Below, in pieces: positions 26,474-35,615 of a stretch of 64,000 bases of DNA. Origin of the DNA: Desulfovibrio sp. TomC (lineage in GTDB: Bacteria; Desulfobacterota; Desulfovibrionia; Desulfovibrionales; Desulfovibrionaceae); contig NZ_JSEH01000009.1 in NCBI RefSeq assembly GCF_000801335.2, forward strand, positions 150,944 through 214,943. Direction: 5' to 3'. Numbering within the stretch: position 1 is the stretch's first letter; each line of letters opens with the position of its first letter. The position numbers and the translations under genes are program-made. Below the pieces are notes generated by a model. That model saw only the letters and a program-made list of their open reading frames with translations, ran no database searches and was not told the DNA's origin.

Positions 26474-26926
26474 ATGAAAAAGATCAAGCTGCTGCTGGTC
26501 GATGATGAGGAAAACTTCGTCAACACCCTGTCTGAGCGCCTCAAGATGCGCGACGTGCCCTCCCGGGTGGTCTACTCCGGCGAGGAAGCCCTGGAGGCGG
26601 TGCAGTCCGACGCCCCGGACGTGGTGGTGCTCGACTTGCGGATGCCTGGCATCGACGGCATGGAAGTGCTGCGCAAGGTCCGCAAGAGCAACCCCGAGGT
26701 GCGCGTCGTCATTTTGACCGGCCACGGCAACGAGGCCATTGAAGAGGAAGTCAAAAAGCTCGGCGCCTTCCACTACCACAAAAAGCCGGTGGAAATCGAC
26801 GAACTGCTCGGCACGGTCAAAAAGGCCTACCGCGACAAGCTCGACGACGCCATGGTGGCCGCCACCTTTGCCCAGGCCGGCGCGTTTGATGAGGCCCATG
26901 ACATCTTAAACGAGGACAAAGAGTAG
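26474..26926 (+). CDS. Receiver with short helical tail
   Basis: A 150-residue protein: CheY-like receiver (DDEE at 10-13, Asp54 in VVLDLRMPG, Lys in HKKPVEI) followed by about 30 helical residues (AYRDKLDDAMVAATFAQAGAFDEAHDIL). ATG 26474 is preceded by AAGGAGA. The tail is too short for a DNA-binding domain and may be a dimerisation or docking segment. It is eleven bases after the HK-like gene in the same operon. Confidence 0.88.
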   Translation: MKKIKLLLVDDEENFVNTLSERLKMRDVPSRVVYSGEEALEAVQSDAPDVVVLDLRMPGIDGMEVLRKVRKSNPEVRVVILTGHGNEAIEEEVKKLGAFHYHKKPVEIDELLGTVKKAYRDKLDDAMVAATFAQAGAFDEAHDILNEDKE

Positions 26927-27009
26927 GGCGCACCGTCCGCAGGAAGGTCCCGCGTGTGGCCGCGCCGCAAGGCGCGGGGCGCAGGCAGGGACCATGGAGG
27001 AGACGGCCG

Positions 27010-28095
27010 ATGCCGATATCCGTCCTGCTCGTTGACGACGAGCCACTCTATGCAGCGCTGCTGGCGCAGCGGCTGACCAGCCGCGACTTCTCGGTGACGG
27101 TTGCGGCCGACGGGGACGAGGCGCTGCGCGCGGCGGCCGCGTCCCCGCCGGATCTGGTGCTGCTCGACGTCAATTTGCCGGGGAAAAACGGCATCGAGGT
27201 GCTGGCCGATCTGAAACAGGCCGGGTTTGCCGGCGAGGCCCTGATGCTGACCGGCCAGGCCGGGGTGGAATCGGCTGTGGCCGGCATGAAGCTCGGAGCA
27301 GCCGATTATCTGTCCAAGAGCCTGGATTTCGACGAACTTGTGGCGGCGCTGACCCGGGCCTACGGCCGCAAGCTGGACCGGGCCGAGTCCTCCCGGGTTA
27401 TCGAAGTCGACCGTCTGGCCGCGCTGGGCCGGGTGGCCGAGGGAGCGGCCCACGAAATCAACAACCCGGTCACGGTCATGACCACCCTGGCCGGCTGGAT
27501 CGAGGACCTGTGCGACGATCTGCCCGAGTCCTGCGCCGAGACGGCGGACGAAATCCGCCAGTCGGCCCGCCAGATTGCCGGGCAAGGCACGCGGATCAAG
27601 GGGATCATGCTCAACCTGCTCAAGTGCGGCGGCCGCTTCGATCCGCGCCCCGCGAGCATCCGTCCCCGCGAGGCCGTGGATGCTGTCCTGGCCGACCGGG
27701 CCGGGCGCATCCAGGAACTTGGCGTCGTGTGCGACAACGCCGCCCCCCAGAATCTGGTGGTCTGTTTCCCGCCCGGGGCCTTGGAATTGGTCTGTTCGGT
27801 GCTGGTGGACAACGCCCTGGACGCGGTGGCCGGCCGGGACGGCCGGGTCCGCATCGAGGCCGCCGCCGGCGACGGGGCCTTTACCTTGACCGTGTCCGAC
27901 GACGGGCCGGGCATTGCCGCGGCCGTGGCCGGACGCATCTTCGAACCGTTTTTTTCCACCCGCGACTCCAACACCCGAAGCGGCCTGGGGCTGGCGGCGG
28001 CGCGCGGCGTGGCCCGGGGCCTTGGCGGCGACATCACCTACGAGGACCGCCCCGGCGGCGGCTGCCGGTTTATCGCCCGTTTCCCCGGTTTCTGA
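27010..28095 (+). CDS. Soluble receiver-histidine kinase
   Basis: A 361-residue cytosolic protein with an N-terminal receiver (VDDE, Asp53 in VLLDVNLPG, Lys in LSKSLDF, where the usual Pro is Ser) joined to a kinase core. His148 lies in GAAHEINNPVTV; SDDGPGI and SGLGLA mark the HATPase. ATG 27010 has GGAGGAG nine bases upstream; the longer frame from 26956 is unsupported. It closes the TauE operon 2, and its receiver could be charged by the upstream Cache kinase, making it a second-tier kinase. Confidence 0.9.
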   Translation: MPISVLLVDDEPLYAALLAQRLTSRDFSVTVAADGDEALRAAAASPPDLVLLDVNLPGKNGIEVLADLKQAGFAGEALMLTGQAGVESAVAGMKLGAADYLSKSLDFDELVAALTRAYGRKLDRAESSRVIEVDRLAALGRVAEGAAHEINNPVTVMTTLAGWIEDLCDDLPESCAETADEIRQSARQIAGQGTRIKGIMLNLLKCGGRFDPRPASIRPREAVDAVLADRAGRIQELGVVCDNAAPQNLVVCFPPGALELVCSVLVDNALDAVAGRDGRVRIEAAAGDGAFTLTVSDDGPGIAAAVAGRIFEPFFSTRDSNTRSGLGLAAARGVARGLGGDITYEDRPGGGCRFIARFPGF

Positions 28096-28131
28096 TTTAT
28101 CCGTTTCCCCTTTTCCCTCGTGCGTTGCCGG

Positions 28132-29067
28132 TCAGGCCGGCTGCCGGCTGTCCTCGCGGCGCTCCAGCCGTTCGGACTGGGCCTGGATGAATTCCCGGGT
28201 CTCGATGGTCGGGAGGCAGTGGGCCGTGCGTTCGAAATCGGCCTGCCGGTAGATGTCGCTCTGGTAAAAGCCCCGGCCCACCTTGGTCATCACGTCCTGG
28301 ACCCCTTCAATGCGCATGGCTACGGCGCGCAACTGCTTTTCCAACCGCTCCAGAAACAGAACCCGCCGGTTGATGGTCAGGGTGACCCGGCCGTTTCTGG
28401 CCGCGACGGCCACGCCGTGGCCATGGCCGGCGAGGACGGTTTCCACCCGTGCGCCCAGGAGAAAGTCCCGGGCAGCGGCCCGGGAGGCCTCGGTCGGGCG
28501 CACGGCCGGATCGTTCTGGTGGCCGAGGATCAGGGCGGCGGCGGCCTCGGGGGCGGTCTTGTCCATGGGCACGAGCAGGTCGTACAGGGCCGGGTCCCAG
28601 GGGTCGGCCTGGCCGGTGACCAGACGGGTCCAGGCAACGTGGTCCGTGTCGTTTCGTTCCAGGGCCGGCCGGGCCTCGGCGGCCGGCAACCCGGCCTGCG
28701 TTGCGACATGCAGACGGCTGGCGGCGTCGGCAATGAGGCACACGGCCAGAACGTGGGTGATGCGGCGCGGCACAAGCACGGCGCACCATCCGGTCAACAG
28801 CAGGTTCTCGTCCTCGACCAGCCGGGTGGCCAAGGCCAGGCGCAGCCAGGCGAGCCCCTGCTCTTTGGCGTGGCTACACCGGGCCAGAAACGGCGTCCTG
28901 GCCGCAAAGACCTGGCTGATCCGGTCCGGCTCCAGCCCCGACAGGTCGGCGGCGGCCTGGATGAGCGCGCTGTCGGTGACGATGGGGCGTCCCGTGGCCT
29001 TGGCCAGGGCAGCGACAACGGCCTCTTCCTGGCAGTAGAGTCCGCTGGAAAGCGATACAACGGTCAT
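28132..29067 (-). CDS. Cytidylate-kinase-like protein
   Basis: A 311-residue protein. The N-terminus (VVSLSSGLYCQEEAVVAALAKATG) follows the cytidylate-kinase-like (AAK6) family pattern GSGLGCEEIA..., but the P-loop lysine is missing, so nucleotide phosphorylation is uncertain. Downstream helices are consistent with that family over the first 200 residues; the last 110 are unassigned. Family members in anaerobes often neighbour two-component genes. ATG 29067 is chosen for the AAGGAG eight bases upstream rather than the longer frame. It is convergent with the kinase operon, 36 bases apart. Confidence 0.65.
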   Translation of the reverse strand: MTVVSLSSGLYCQEEAVVAALAKATGRPIVTDSALIQAAADLSGLEPDRISQVFAARTPFLARCSHAKEQGLAWLRLALATRLVEDENLLLTGWCAVLVPRRITHVLAVCLIADAASRLHVATQAGLPAAEARPALERNDTDHVAWTRLVTGQADPWDPALYDLLVPMDKTAPEAAAALILGHQNDPAVRPTEASRAAARDFLLGARVETVLAGHGHGVAVAARNGRVTLTINRRVLFLERLEKQLRAVAMRIEGVQDVMTKVGRGFYQSDIYRQADFERTAHCLPTIETREFIQAQSERLERREDSRQPA

Positions 29068-29292
29068 TGGCGACTCCTTGGTGCGCATGCACGGCGCTTG
29101 CGGTGTTTTTGTATACGCCGGTTGGGGCTGGTGCGCCAGAGGAGGAGGCCACGGTCCGGGCTGGTCAGGCTGGTTGGTCAGGAGAGGGGGGCTTGGCCGA
29201 GCGTTTCTGGGGCGCTGCCGCCCGGCCCTGACCGTAGGGTCCAGGGGCCGGGCGGCAGGCCGCAGCGGCACAGGCGGCCGGAGATTGCGCGC

Positions 29293-30924
29293 TTAAGCGT
29301 AGGAGCGGGTATGGGTGTTGTTGGCCAGGGTCTTCTTTTTCATGGCCAAAATAACATCGACCACAGCCGCCACCACGTCCTCGACGTCTTTGGCGTTGTT
29401 GCAGATGGTTGGCGAAACGCGCAGCAAATCGTGGCCCATGACCTTGAGGTTGGCGATGGCGAAGCGGTGCTGCTCGTACACGTGCTTCATGACGTCGCCG
29501 GCGACGATGCCGTCGGGCGTCTTAAAGAGATAGACCGAGCTGCGCAGCCGGGCGTTGCTGGTTGGCGTGGCGATCCACTGGGCCGCGGTTTTCGGGGTGA
29601 AGTCTGGGAAGACCTTGGGCAGGTGTTTGAACAGCGCCTGCTGGACCTGTCCGCCCAGGTAATGGATGCGGGCTTCGATTTTGGCCGGGGTCACGCCCGG
29701 GTGCAGCTGGCCGGTGTGGAACAGGGCCGCCATCCAGGTGGCGACCAGGGTGGCGTCGTTTTGCTGGCCGAGATAGGAAAACCGCTTGGCGTTGGGGTCG
29801 ATGGTCCCGGTACTGGCCGCAAAGCCGTAATCAGCCGGGGTGTTGATGTATTCGTCGTAGCCCCAGATGCTTGGGGTGAAGCGCTCGGCCGCGCCGTGCT
29901 TGTTGTTCATGTACAGGATGCCGACCATTTTCGGGCCGCAGGGCCATTTGTGGAAGCTGCCGGCGATGCTGTCCACGTCCACCTGTCCGAGCTTGAGGTC
30001 GAGGACGCCGAAGGTCTGGGCGCTGTCGGCGTGGATGTGGATGTTCTTGTTGACCGCGCGCAGCTCCGAGACGATGCGCTGCATGGGCAGGACCATGCCG
30101 CATTCGTTGGACTGCCAGGACAGGGTCACCAGTTTGGTCCGCTCGTCGACCAGGGCGAGCAGGGCGGCGATGATCTCGTCCTCGTTTTGCGGGTCCGAGG
30201 GGATGGTGCCGGCCTTGCGTTCCGCCTCGGTCACGGAGCTGGCAAACATCTTGGTTTTGAGAATGCGAATCGAGTCCGCGCCCCATCCCTGGGTGGCCTT
30301 GCGGTACATCCAGGCGTCGTAGTTGGTGGGATGGTTGACGTCCCAGACCACGATATTGTCCTTTTGCGGGTCCATGAAGCCGGAGGTCACGAGGCCGTTA
30401 TTCACGAAGTTGTTGCCCATGGTGGAATTGGCTGTGAGCGCCAACAGGAAATCGGCCTTGGCGTCCGATCCGCCGAGGCCGAACCAGTCCTTGACCGCGG
30501 TCAGGCCATGGCCAAGGCTGGCCTTTGCCAGTTCGCCGCGCATGGGAAAGGAGATGTCGGCTTCGAGCAAATCGCGCACCAGGGCGGCCATCCGGTTGAC
30601 CGGCTTCAAGGACGGGCACAGGTTGGCGGCGTTGACCGAGATGGAGGCGAACCCTTTGCGGTCGAAATAGTGGTTGAGCAGGCGATCCCACTGGGCGTTG
30701 TTGTCGCTGGCCAGGGCGTCGGCGGCAAAGGCCCGGCCCTCGGCGCGCAGTTCGTCGATCAGCGCCTTGATGCGGGCCATGGCCTGTCCGGCGGCCAGAC
30801 TGGTTTGTCCGGGTGCGGACGTTTTGGCTTTGGCGGCCCCGAAGGCCATGCCGGGCAGCATGGCCATGGAGCCCGCGCCAAGAGCCATCAGGCCAAAAAA
30901 TTTGCGACGGGAGACGCTATTCAT
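29293..30924 (-). CDS. Tat-exported class V aminotransferase-like PLP enzyme
   Basis: A 543-residue protein whose first residues (SVSRRKFFGLMALGAGSMAM) form a twin-arginine signal ending near AFGAA. The body is an aminotransferase class V/isopenicillin N epimerase-like fold: HIHADSAQTFG for the cofactor Asp and SFHKWPCGPKMVGILY with the putative Schiff-base Lys326. PLP enzymes are usually cytosolic; export as a folded holoenzyme by Tat explains the signal. Substrate unknown; relatives act on cysteine derivatives or amino acids. ATG 30924 has AAGGAGGG upstream. Monocistronic. Confidence 0.85.
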   Translation of the reverse strand: MNSVSRRKFFGLMALGAGSMAMLPGMAFGAAKAKTSAPGQTSLAAGQAMARIKALIDELRAEGRAFAADALASDNNAQWDRLLNHYFDRKGFASISVNAANLCPSLKPVNRMAALVRDLLEADISFPMRGELAKASLGHGLTAVKDWFGLGGSDAKADFLLALTANSTMGNNFVNNGLVTSGFMDPQKDNIVVWDVNHPTNYDAWMYRKATQGWGADSIRILKTKMFASSVTEAERKAGTIPSDPQNEDEIIAALLALVDERTKLVTLSWQSNECGMVLPMQRIVSELRAVNKNIHIHADSAQTFGVLDLKLGQVDVDSIAGSFHKWPCGPKMVGILYMNNKHGAAERFTPSIWGYDEYINTPADYGFAASTGTIDPNAKRFSYLGQQNDATLVATWMAALFHTGQLHPGVTPAKIEARIHYLGGQVQQALFKHLPKVFPDFTPKTAAQWIATPTSNARLRSSVYLFKTPDGIVAGDVMKHVYEQHRFAIANLKVMGHDLLRVSPTICNNAKDVEDVVAAVVDVILAMKKKTLANNTHTRSYA

Positions 30925-31433
30925 GGGAGAGTCCCTCCTTGAAGGGTTTCGAGCTTTACCGGGGTGAATGGTCGGGAAAGCGCCCCGGAGGATGCGTTCG
31001 TTTCGTCTGCTGGCGACCGATGCGGATTTCACCTTGTCTGTTAGCACTGCAACGGACTGTCTGGAAAGCCGGTTCGCAAAGAAAACAACCTGAAGTTTCC
31101 GTTTCAGGCCCGGGGCGGCTGTTGTGGCGCCGTCGCAGCGGTCTGGCAGAGATCTGGCAAGGCGGCGCACGGCTGCAGCGCAAGGGGGGGCGTGTTGCGC
31201 CGCTGCGGTCCTGGGTGCGGCGAATGTATCTTGTGATATTCTACAGCGCCCAGATATGGATTCGGCATTATTGGTATACAGTGTAAACTTATGCTTCAGG
31301 CGAATCCTTCCTTCTGTATAGATACTATCCACCAGCTTTCTCACAAAAACAGCAACAGGCTTGAATAACCGCGTGTTTTCCTATGGCATCGCTTTTGCTT
31401 GGAAAGGTTCATTCTGTTTCCATGGAGGACACA
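30925..31433. other. Divergent intergenic region
   Basis: A 509-base region between the Tat aminotransferase and the small secreted protein. The right half is AT-richer than average (31215-31350). A weak plus-strand promoter-like pair (TTCAGG, 16 bases, TATAGA at 31316-31321) might serve the small gene. No coding sequence or RNA gene was recognised. Confidence 0.4.
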
Positions 31434-31709
31434 ATGAGAGCGATTGCAGCGGGATTGGCTTTGGCCGTGGTGTTGATGACTGGCGCCCAGGCCCTGGCCT
31501 CTTGGGGGGACGGGACCGGGGCGTGGTGGATGGACGGCGACGAAGCCCCTGTCGCGGCGGGAACCGGCGTGTGCGGCACGTGCACCGGTGGTCAGGCCTT
31601 GGGCGGCCAGGGCGCAGGAACCGGCCTCGGCCTTGGTCTTGGCTTTGGCGACGGCACCATGCCGGCCCCCCAGGACGGCACGGGTTTCGGCAGCCCCTGG
31701 ACGCGCTAG
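31434..31709 (+). CDS. Small secreted Gly-rich protein
   Basis: A 91-residue protein with a clear Sec signal peptide (residues 1-22, cleavage after ALA). The mature part is about 69 residues, rich in Gly, Asp and Trp, with one CGTC motif. No family recognised. ATG 31434 follows GGAGG by seven bases and a strong terminator lies 26 bases after the stop, so this is a genuine single-gene unit. The CxxC pair could be redox active or metal binding in the periplasm. Confidence 0.75.
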   Translation: MRAIAAGLALAVVLMTGAQALASWGDGTGAWWMDGDEAPVAAGTGVCGTCTGGQALGGQGAGTGLGLGLGFGDGTMPAPQDGTGFGSPWTR

Positions 31710-31734
31710 ATAATTTTACAGCCGACTGATTTGC

Positions 31735-31777
31735 GAAAAAGCGCGTTGCGGTGTGTCCTCCCGCAGCGCGTTTTTTT
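31735..31777 (+). terminator. Intrinsic terminator after the Gly-rich gene
   Basis: AAAAAGCGCGTTGCGG pairs with CCGCAGCGCGTTTTTTT around an 8-base loop, giving a GC-rich stem and a run of seven T. Confidence 0.88.
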
Positions 31778-31955
31778 ATTTTGGGAGCGTGGGGGGACTA
31801 TTCAGCATGACGATGGCCTTTGTGGCTGGCCTTACAATTCTTAGCTGTGATATCAGACAGGGGAAATGTCACACTAAAGACAGTTCTTCATGAGTTTTTA
31901 TTTGGAGAACGCTAATGAATTTCGAACGGATGTTCTCTGTTTATGGTTTAATATA

Positions 31956-33917
31956 TTAAGTACCACTTGTCTTGGCTGTTTTGAATATGTTTTCGTACTT
32001 ATCAAAAAGGTGCTGGATGCCTTCTTCGCGAGAAGCTTCAATTTCGAGTTTTTGCCTAAAGAATTCATAACGATACTTTGCTTCGTGCAAAATATCACTC
32101 CATTTTTTTATCCAGATAGTCGCATTGCCTTTGCTAAAGATGCAACCGTATGGTCGGTCGTCTGAATTTGCTTTAGTTTCTGCAAACTTGCTAAAATCAT
32201 TGCTTATTAAGTAAAATGTCCATATCACGTCGCTTTTTGAAAAACGTTCGTCGTCGATCACTGAAAACGCATATTTTTCAATCTGTGTGATTTCGTCGGG
32301 TCCGATCTTAACCCTTGGTGCCTTTAGCTCAAGTACTAAATGCTCAAATTTTTTATCAGGCCGGGTGATCTTCCTTGACATCATTATGTCAGGAATTCCG
32401 CCTTCGTCAGTTATTAACTTGACATCACCAATCTGTTCGGCGAGGTCGGAACGGTCCAAATGCCGTAAGTGTTTTATTAGTACTTGTTTTAAAGATTCGT
32501 CATCGGTGTCTAGAGTGTATTGTTCTCCAAAAACCCACAATTCATGGACTAGTAGTCTGTGAAGCTGTGTTCGTTCGCGAAGATGCTTTTTCCATTCTTT
32601 GGAAAATATAATTTCTTCAAGCCCAAGAATCGTGTCAATGCGCTTTGTGACTATGTTCGCTGCATTTAGTACTGATTCTAGGCTTGTTCTTTCAAGTAGC
32701 TCAGCGAGTTCGTCTTGCTTGTCTTTGGGAAGTCGCAATACTTCATTGATTATTTTGATTGCATTTTGTGGTTTATTTTCTATGGCTTGACGCAAAAGAC
32801 GTAAAGTTAATTCTTTGGCGTCATTTTCTCCGTCTCTGAAGGGTTTGTGGTGTTCGTATACGCGAGCGGCGACAATATCAAAAACTTGCGATTCTGCTTT
32901 TTTGACAGGATGAGAAATCTCATCTTCTGTGAACGGGTAGATTTTGTCCTCTTTCCATTTCTCGACAATTTTTGAGGCTTCTTCTGCCGCGAGTTCCGTG
33001 AAGTAGTTTCTAATTTTATCTTTGGCTGTGTCTAATAAAGCTTTGTACTTTTGGTTTAAAGTTTTGGCAGCGAGTTCATTCGTTTTGTATAGTTCGTCAA
33101 TTGATTCTGATTGTAAATATGCAGTAAAATCATATCCTGGGAACTTAATAATCCCATCGATCTCATCTCGTGAGAAGCCTTGCGTGTCGCACAAATATAG
33201 TTTTTTGCCCTTGTATGCTATATTCCACTCAATGATAGTCAGCTCTGCCTCTCCAGTTATATCTTGGATCGTCTCCAGTATGAATTTCTTCTTTCGTTTA
33301 ATCGTAAGGGATGGATCTAGAGCTTTGCGATCATATGTAACATTTACATCTTTGTACTGCATCAAATACAAAGCTATGCTCTGAAGAATATCGACCTGAG
33401 AAGTATTTGCAACGAGTGTGTCCACCTTTTTGTCGGATATTTGGTCAATCCTTAATACCGTTCCCGTCTTGTGAAAGGTTGTTTCTTTGGGTTCGGTAGA
33501 ACGATAGGAATTTAACTTGTCTTTTATTACGCTAATTTGGTAGGAATAGAGTTTCTCGTTGCGCTTGAAAGTTGTGTTCCATGTTGCATGCGCTCCAAGT
33601 GCGAAGGCTTTGAATCTTCCTTGGCCAAGTGATCCATGGACAGTGCGACCTTCTGGTGTTCTTGTTCGAATTTTTTTTAGAGAATCTCCAATTTTCCCAA
33701 ATGATGAATCAAGTTCACTCGGATCAATCCCATCTCCGAAGTCTTTTACTTCAATTGCAGAAATTCCACCAAGATTTGAAGTTTCAAAAGTAACTTCTAC
33801 TGCGGAGCCTCCGGCATCAAGGGCATTCCAGATCAACTCAACAATGGCCGTTGTAGGATTAGATCGTGAAAGCCTATCTAGATGGTCTTGCGTTGTCTTA
33901 ACGTTCCCTATTGCCAT
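31956..33917 (-). CDS. GHKL ATPase fused to PD-(D/E)XK nuclease
   Basis: A 653-residue protein encoded in conspicuously AT-rich DNA. The N-terminus is a GHKL (Hsp90/MutL/MORC-like) ATPase: N box Glu27/Asn31/Asp34 (ELIWNALDAG), G1 Asp59-x-Gly61-x-Gly63 (KDFGDGI), and Gly98-x-Gly100 with Lys103 (GQGRFKA). A central helical region spans about 290-480. The C-terminus has a restriction-endonuclease-like core: Asp510 (IPDIMM), Glu530-Leu-Lys532 (LELKAP) and Gln545-x3-Tyr549 (QIEKY). ATP-driven clamping coupled to DNA cleavage is the likely activity. It stands alone with its own promoter and lacks a methyltransferase partner. Foreign origin and a role in anti-phage defence are inferred. Confidence 0.82.
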   Translation of the reverse strand: MAIGNVKTTQDHLDRLSRSNPTTAIVELIWNALDAGGSAVEVTFETSNLGGISAIEVKDFGDGIDPSELDSSFGKIGDSLKKIRTRTPEGRTVHGSLGQGRFKAFALGAHATWNTTFKRNEKLYSYQISVIKDKLNSYRSTEPKETTFHKTGTVLRIDQISDKKVDTLVANTSQVDILQSIALYLMQYKDVNVTYDRKALDPSLTIKRKKKFILETIQDITGEAELTIIEWNIAYKGKKLYLCDTQGFSRDEIDGIIKFPGYDFTAYLQSESIDELYKTNELAAKTLNQKYKALLDTAKDKIRNYFTELAAEEASKIVEKWKEDKIYPFTEDEISHPVKKAESQVFDIVAARVYEHHKPFRDGENDAKELTLRLLRQAIENKPQNAIKIINEVLRLPKDKQDELAELLERTSLESVLNAANIVTKRIDTILGLEEIIFSKEWKKHLRERTQLHRLLVHELWVFGEQYTLDTDDESLKQVLIKHLRHLDRSDLAEQIGDVKLITDEGGIPDIMMSRKITRPDKKFEHLVLELKAPRVKIGPDEITQIEKYAFSVIDDERFSKSDVIWTFYLISNDFSKFAETKANSDDRPYGCIFSKGNATIWIKKWSDILHEAKYRYEFFRQKLEIEASREEGIQHLFDKYENIFKTAKTSGT

Positions 33918-33936
33918 GCTTCACCATAACTATTGT

Positions 33937-33965
33937 TCTATAGTGTTCGGACGCAATCATTTAAG
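33937..33965 (-). promoter_or_regulatory. Putative sigma-70 promoter of the ATPase-nuclease gene
   Basis: On the minus strand, CTTAAA and TATAGA are separated by 17 bases. The -10 is good and the -35 weak. The start codon (ATG 33917) is 20 bases beyond the -10, with GGTGA as ribosome site, so the leader would be very short. Confidence 0.4.
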
Positions 33966-34161
33966 ACGATTCCTTTCAATTTCCAGGGAACATCCCAAAT
34001 TACAAACTTTGACTAAATTAACTTCCCAGTGCTCATAACGCAACCCATATATTTGGGGCCCTTCCGTGTTTTTCAGGGGTTGCCCTGCTAACGCCTGGTT
34101 TGCTATTCTCAGGAAGTACAGGCGTACTGGAAAGAACACTTCCAGCCAGTGCCGAAACGGT

Positions 34162-34200
34162 AACGGGTCGGAGCCGGCGTTGTGCCGGTTCCGACCCGTT
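34162..34200. repeat. 17-bp inverted repeat near glyA 3' end
   Basis: AACGGGTCGGAGCCGGC pairs with GCCGGTTCCGACCCGTT (one G-T wobble) across a 5-base loop. It is 80 bases downstream of the glyA stop and lacks a T run on either strand. It may end or stabilise the glyA transcript. Confidence 0.7.
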
Positions 34201-34280
34201 GGCGCTACGCCAGGGGCGCTTTCCCCCCGGCTTCGCAGTCCGGGAGCGGCAGGCCGCCACTCCCGGTTGTATGACGCACT

Positions 34281-35519
34281 CTACCACGCGAAAAGCGGAA
34301 AGCTCTTGGCAAAGGGCTGCACTTCTTTGCGGATCTCTTCGAGCTTGGTGTCGTTGCCCACAGCCTTGATGGCCGCGTCGATCCAGGTCACGATCCTGGC
34401 CATGTCGGCCTCGACCAGACCGCGGGTGGTCAGGGCCGCCGTGCCCAGACGCACGCCCGAGGTGACAAAGGGCGAACGGGTCTCAAAGGGCACGGTGTTC
34501 TTGTTCGAGGTGATGCCGGCCAGATCCAGGGCGTGCTCGGCGTCTTTGCCGGTCACGTCCGTGTTGGTCAGGTCCATCAGCACCAGATGGTTGTCCGTGC
34601 CGCCGGAGACCAGATCATAGCCCAGGGCGGTCAGCCCGGTGGCCAGGGCCTGACAGTTTTTCACCACCTGGCCCTGATAGACCTTGAAGGTGGGTTTGAG
34701 CGCCTCGCCAAAGGCCACGGCCTTGGCCGCGATCACGTGCATGAGCGGGCCGCCCTGGATGCCGGGGAAGATCTGGGAATTAAGCGTCTTCCCGTTGTCC
34801 TCGGTGGACAGGATCAGGCCGCCGCGCGGACCGCGCAGGGTCTTGTGCGTGGTCGAGGTGGTGTAGTGGGCATACGGAATGGGCGAAGGGTGGTGGCCGG
34901 TGGCCACCAGACCGGCGATATGGGCCATGTCGACCACGAGCTTGGCCCCGACTTCGTCGGCAATGGCCCGGAAGCGCGGGAAGTCGATGATGCGCGGGTA
35001 GGCACTGGCTCCGGCCACGATGACCGTCGGGCGGTGCTCTTTGGCCAGCCGTTCGACCTCGTCATAGTCGATGGTGCCGGTCTCTTTGCGGACGTGGTAG
35101 AAAACGATGTTGAAAAGCTTGCCCGAGAAGTTGACCGGCGAGCCGTGGGTGAGATGGCCGCCGTGGGAGAGGTCCATGCCAAGCAGGGTGTCGCCGGGCT
35201 TCATGGCGGCGAAATAGACGGCCATGTTGGCCTGGGAGCCGGAATGGGGCTGGACGTTGGCGTACTCGGCTCCAAACAGGGTCTTGACCCGGTCGCGGGC
35301 CAGATCCTCGGCCATGTCCACGTACTCGCAGCCGCCGTAGTAGCGCTTGCCCGGATAACCTTCGGCGTACTTGTTGGTGAGCACGCTGCCCTGGGCCTGG
35401 CGGACGGCCACGGAGACGAAATTTTCAGAAGCGATCATTTCGAGCTTGCCGGTCTGGCGCTCGATTTCCAGGCACACGGCCCGCCCGACTTCGGGATCGG
35501 CAATAAGCAGGTCTTCCAT
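34281..35519 (-). CDS. glyA: Serine hydroxymethyltransferase
   Basis: A 412-residue PLP enzyme converting serine and tetrahydrofolate to glycine and 5,10-methylene-THF. Family signatures are intact: [43 protein letters not shown] and the Schiff-base lysine in [15 protein letters not shown]. The length is typical. ATG 35519 has AAGGAGA upstream; longer in-frame sequence is unsupported. It ends the minus-strand fatty-acid cluster, 96 bases after fabF, and may share its transcript. Confidence 0.97.
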   Translation of the reverse strand: MEDLLIADPEVGRAVCLEIERQTGKLEMIASENFVSVAVRQAQGSVLTNKYAEGYPGKRYYGGCEYVDMAEDLARDRVKTLFGAEYANVQPHSGSQANMAVYFAAMKPGDTLLGMDLSHGGHLTHGSPVNFSGKLFNIVFYHVRKETGTIDYDEVERLAKEHRPTVIVAGASAYPRIIDFPRFRAIADEVGAKLVVDMAHIAGLVATGHHPSPIPYAHYTTSTTHKTLRGPRGGLILSTEDNGKTLNSQIFPGIQGGPLMHVIAAKAVAFGEALKPTFKVYQGQVVKNCQALATGLTALGYDLVSGGTDNHLVLMDLTNTDVTGKDAEHALDLAGITSNKNTVPFETRSPFVTSGVRLGTAALTTRGLVEADMARIVTWIDAAIKAVGNDTKLEEIRKEVQPFAKSFPLFAW

Positions 35520-35615
35520 GGGCGTCTCCTTCTCAATGCGTTCGGGGGGAGGCCCGATCATCGGACATCCCCCCGTGTGCGGCAATGTGGCCGGGCGCGC
35601 GGTCCGGCCTCGTCA

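Larger units (their letters stand above)
33918..34280. other. Intergenic region between ATPase-nuclease and glyA
   Basis: A 363-base region. The left third is AT-rich and carries the putative promoter; composition switches to high GC near 34130. The large inverted repeat at 34162-34200 lies just inside the GC-rich part. No tRNA or attachment-site duplication was found by eye. Confidence 0.5.

Noticed and set aside
28120..30942. 940-codon plus-strand frame
   Set aside because: Antisense to the cytidylate-kinase-like and Tat aminotransferase genes; no protein features.
34162..34200. Possible tRNA or attachment site at the edge of the AT-rich island
   Set aside because: A single long hairpin only; no cloverleaf, and no matching direct repeat on the other side of the island was found by eye.
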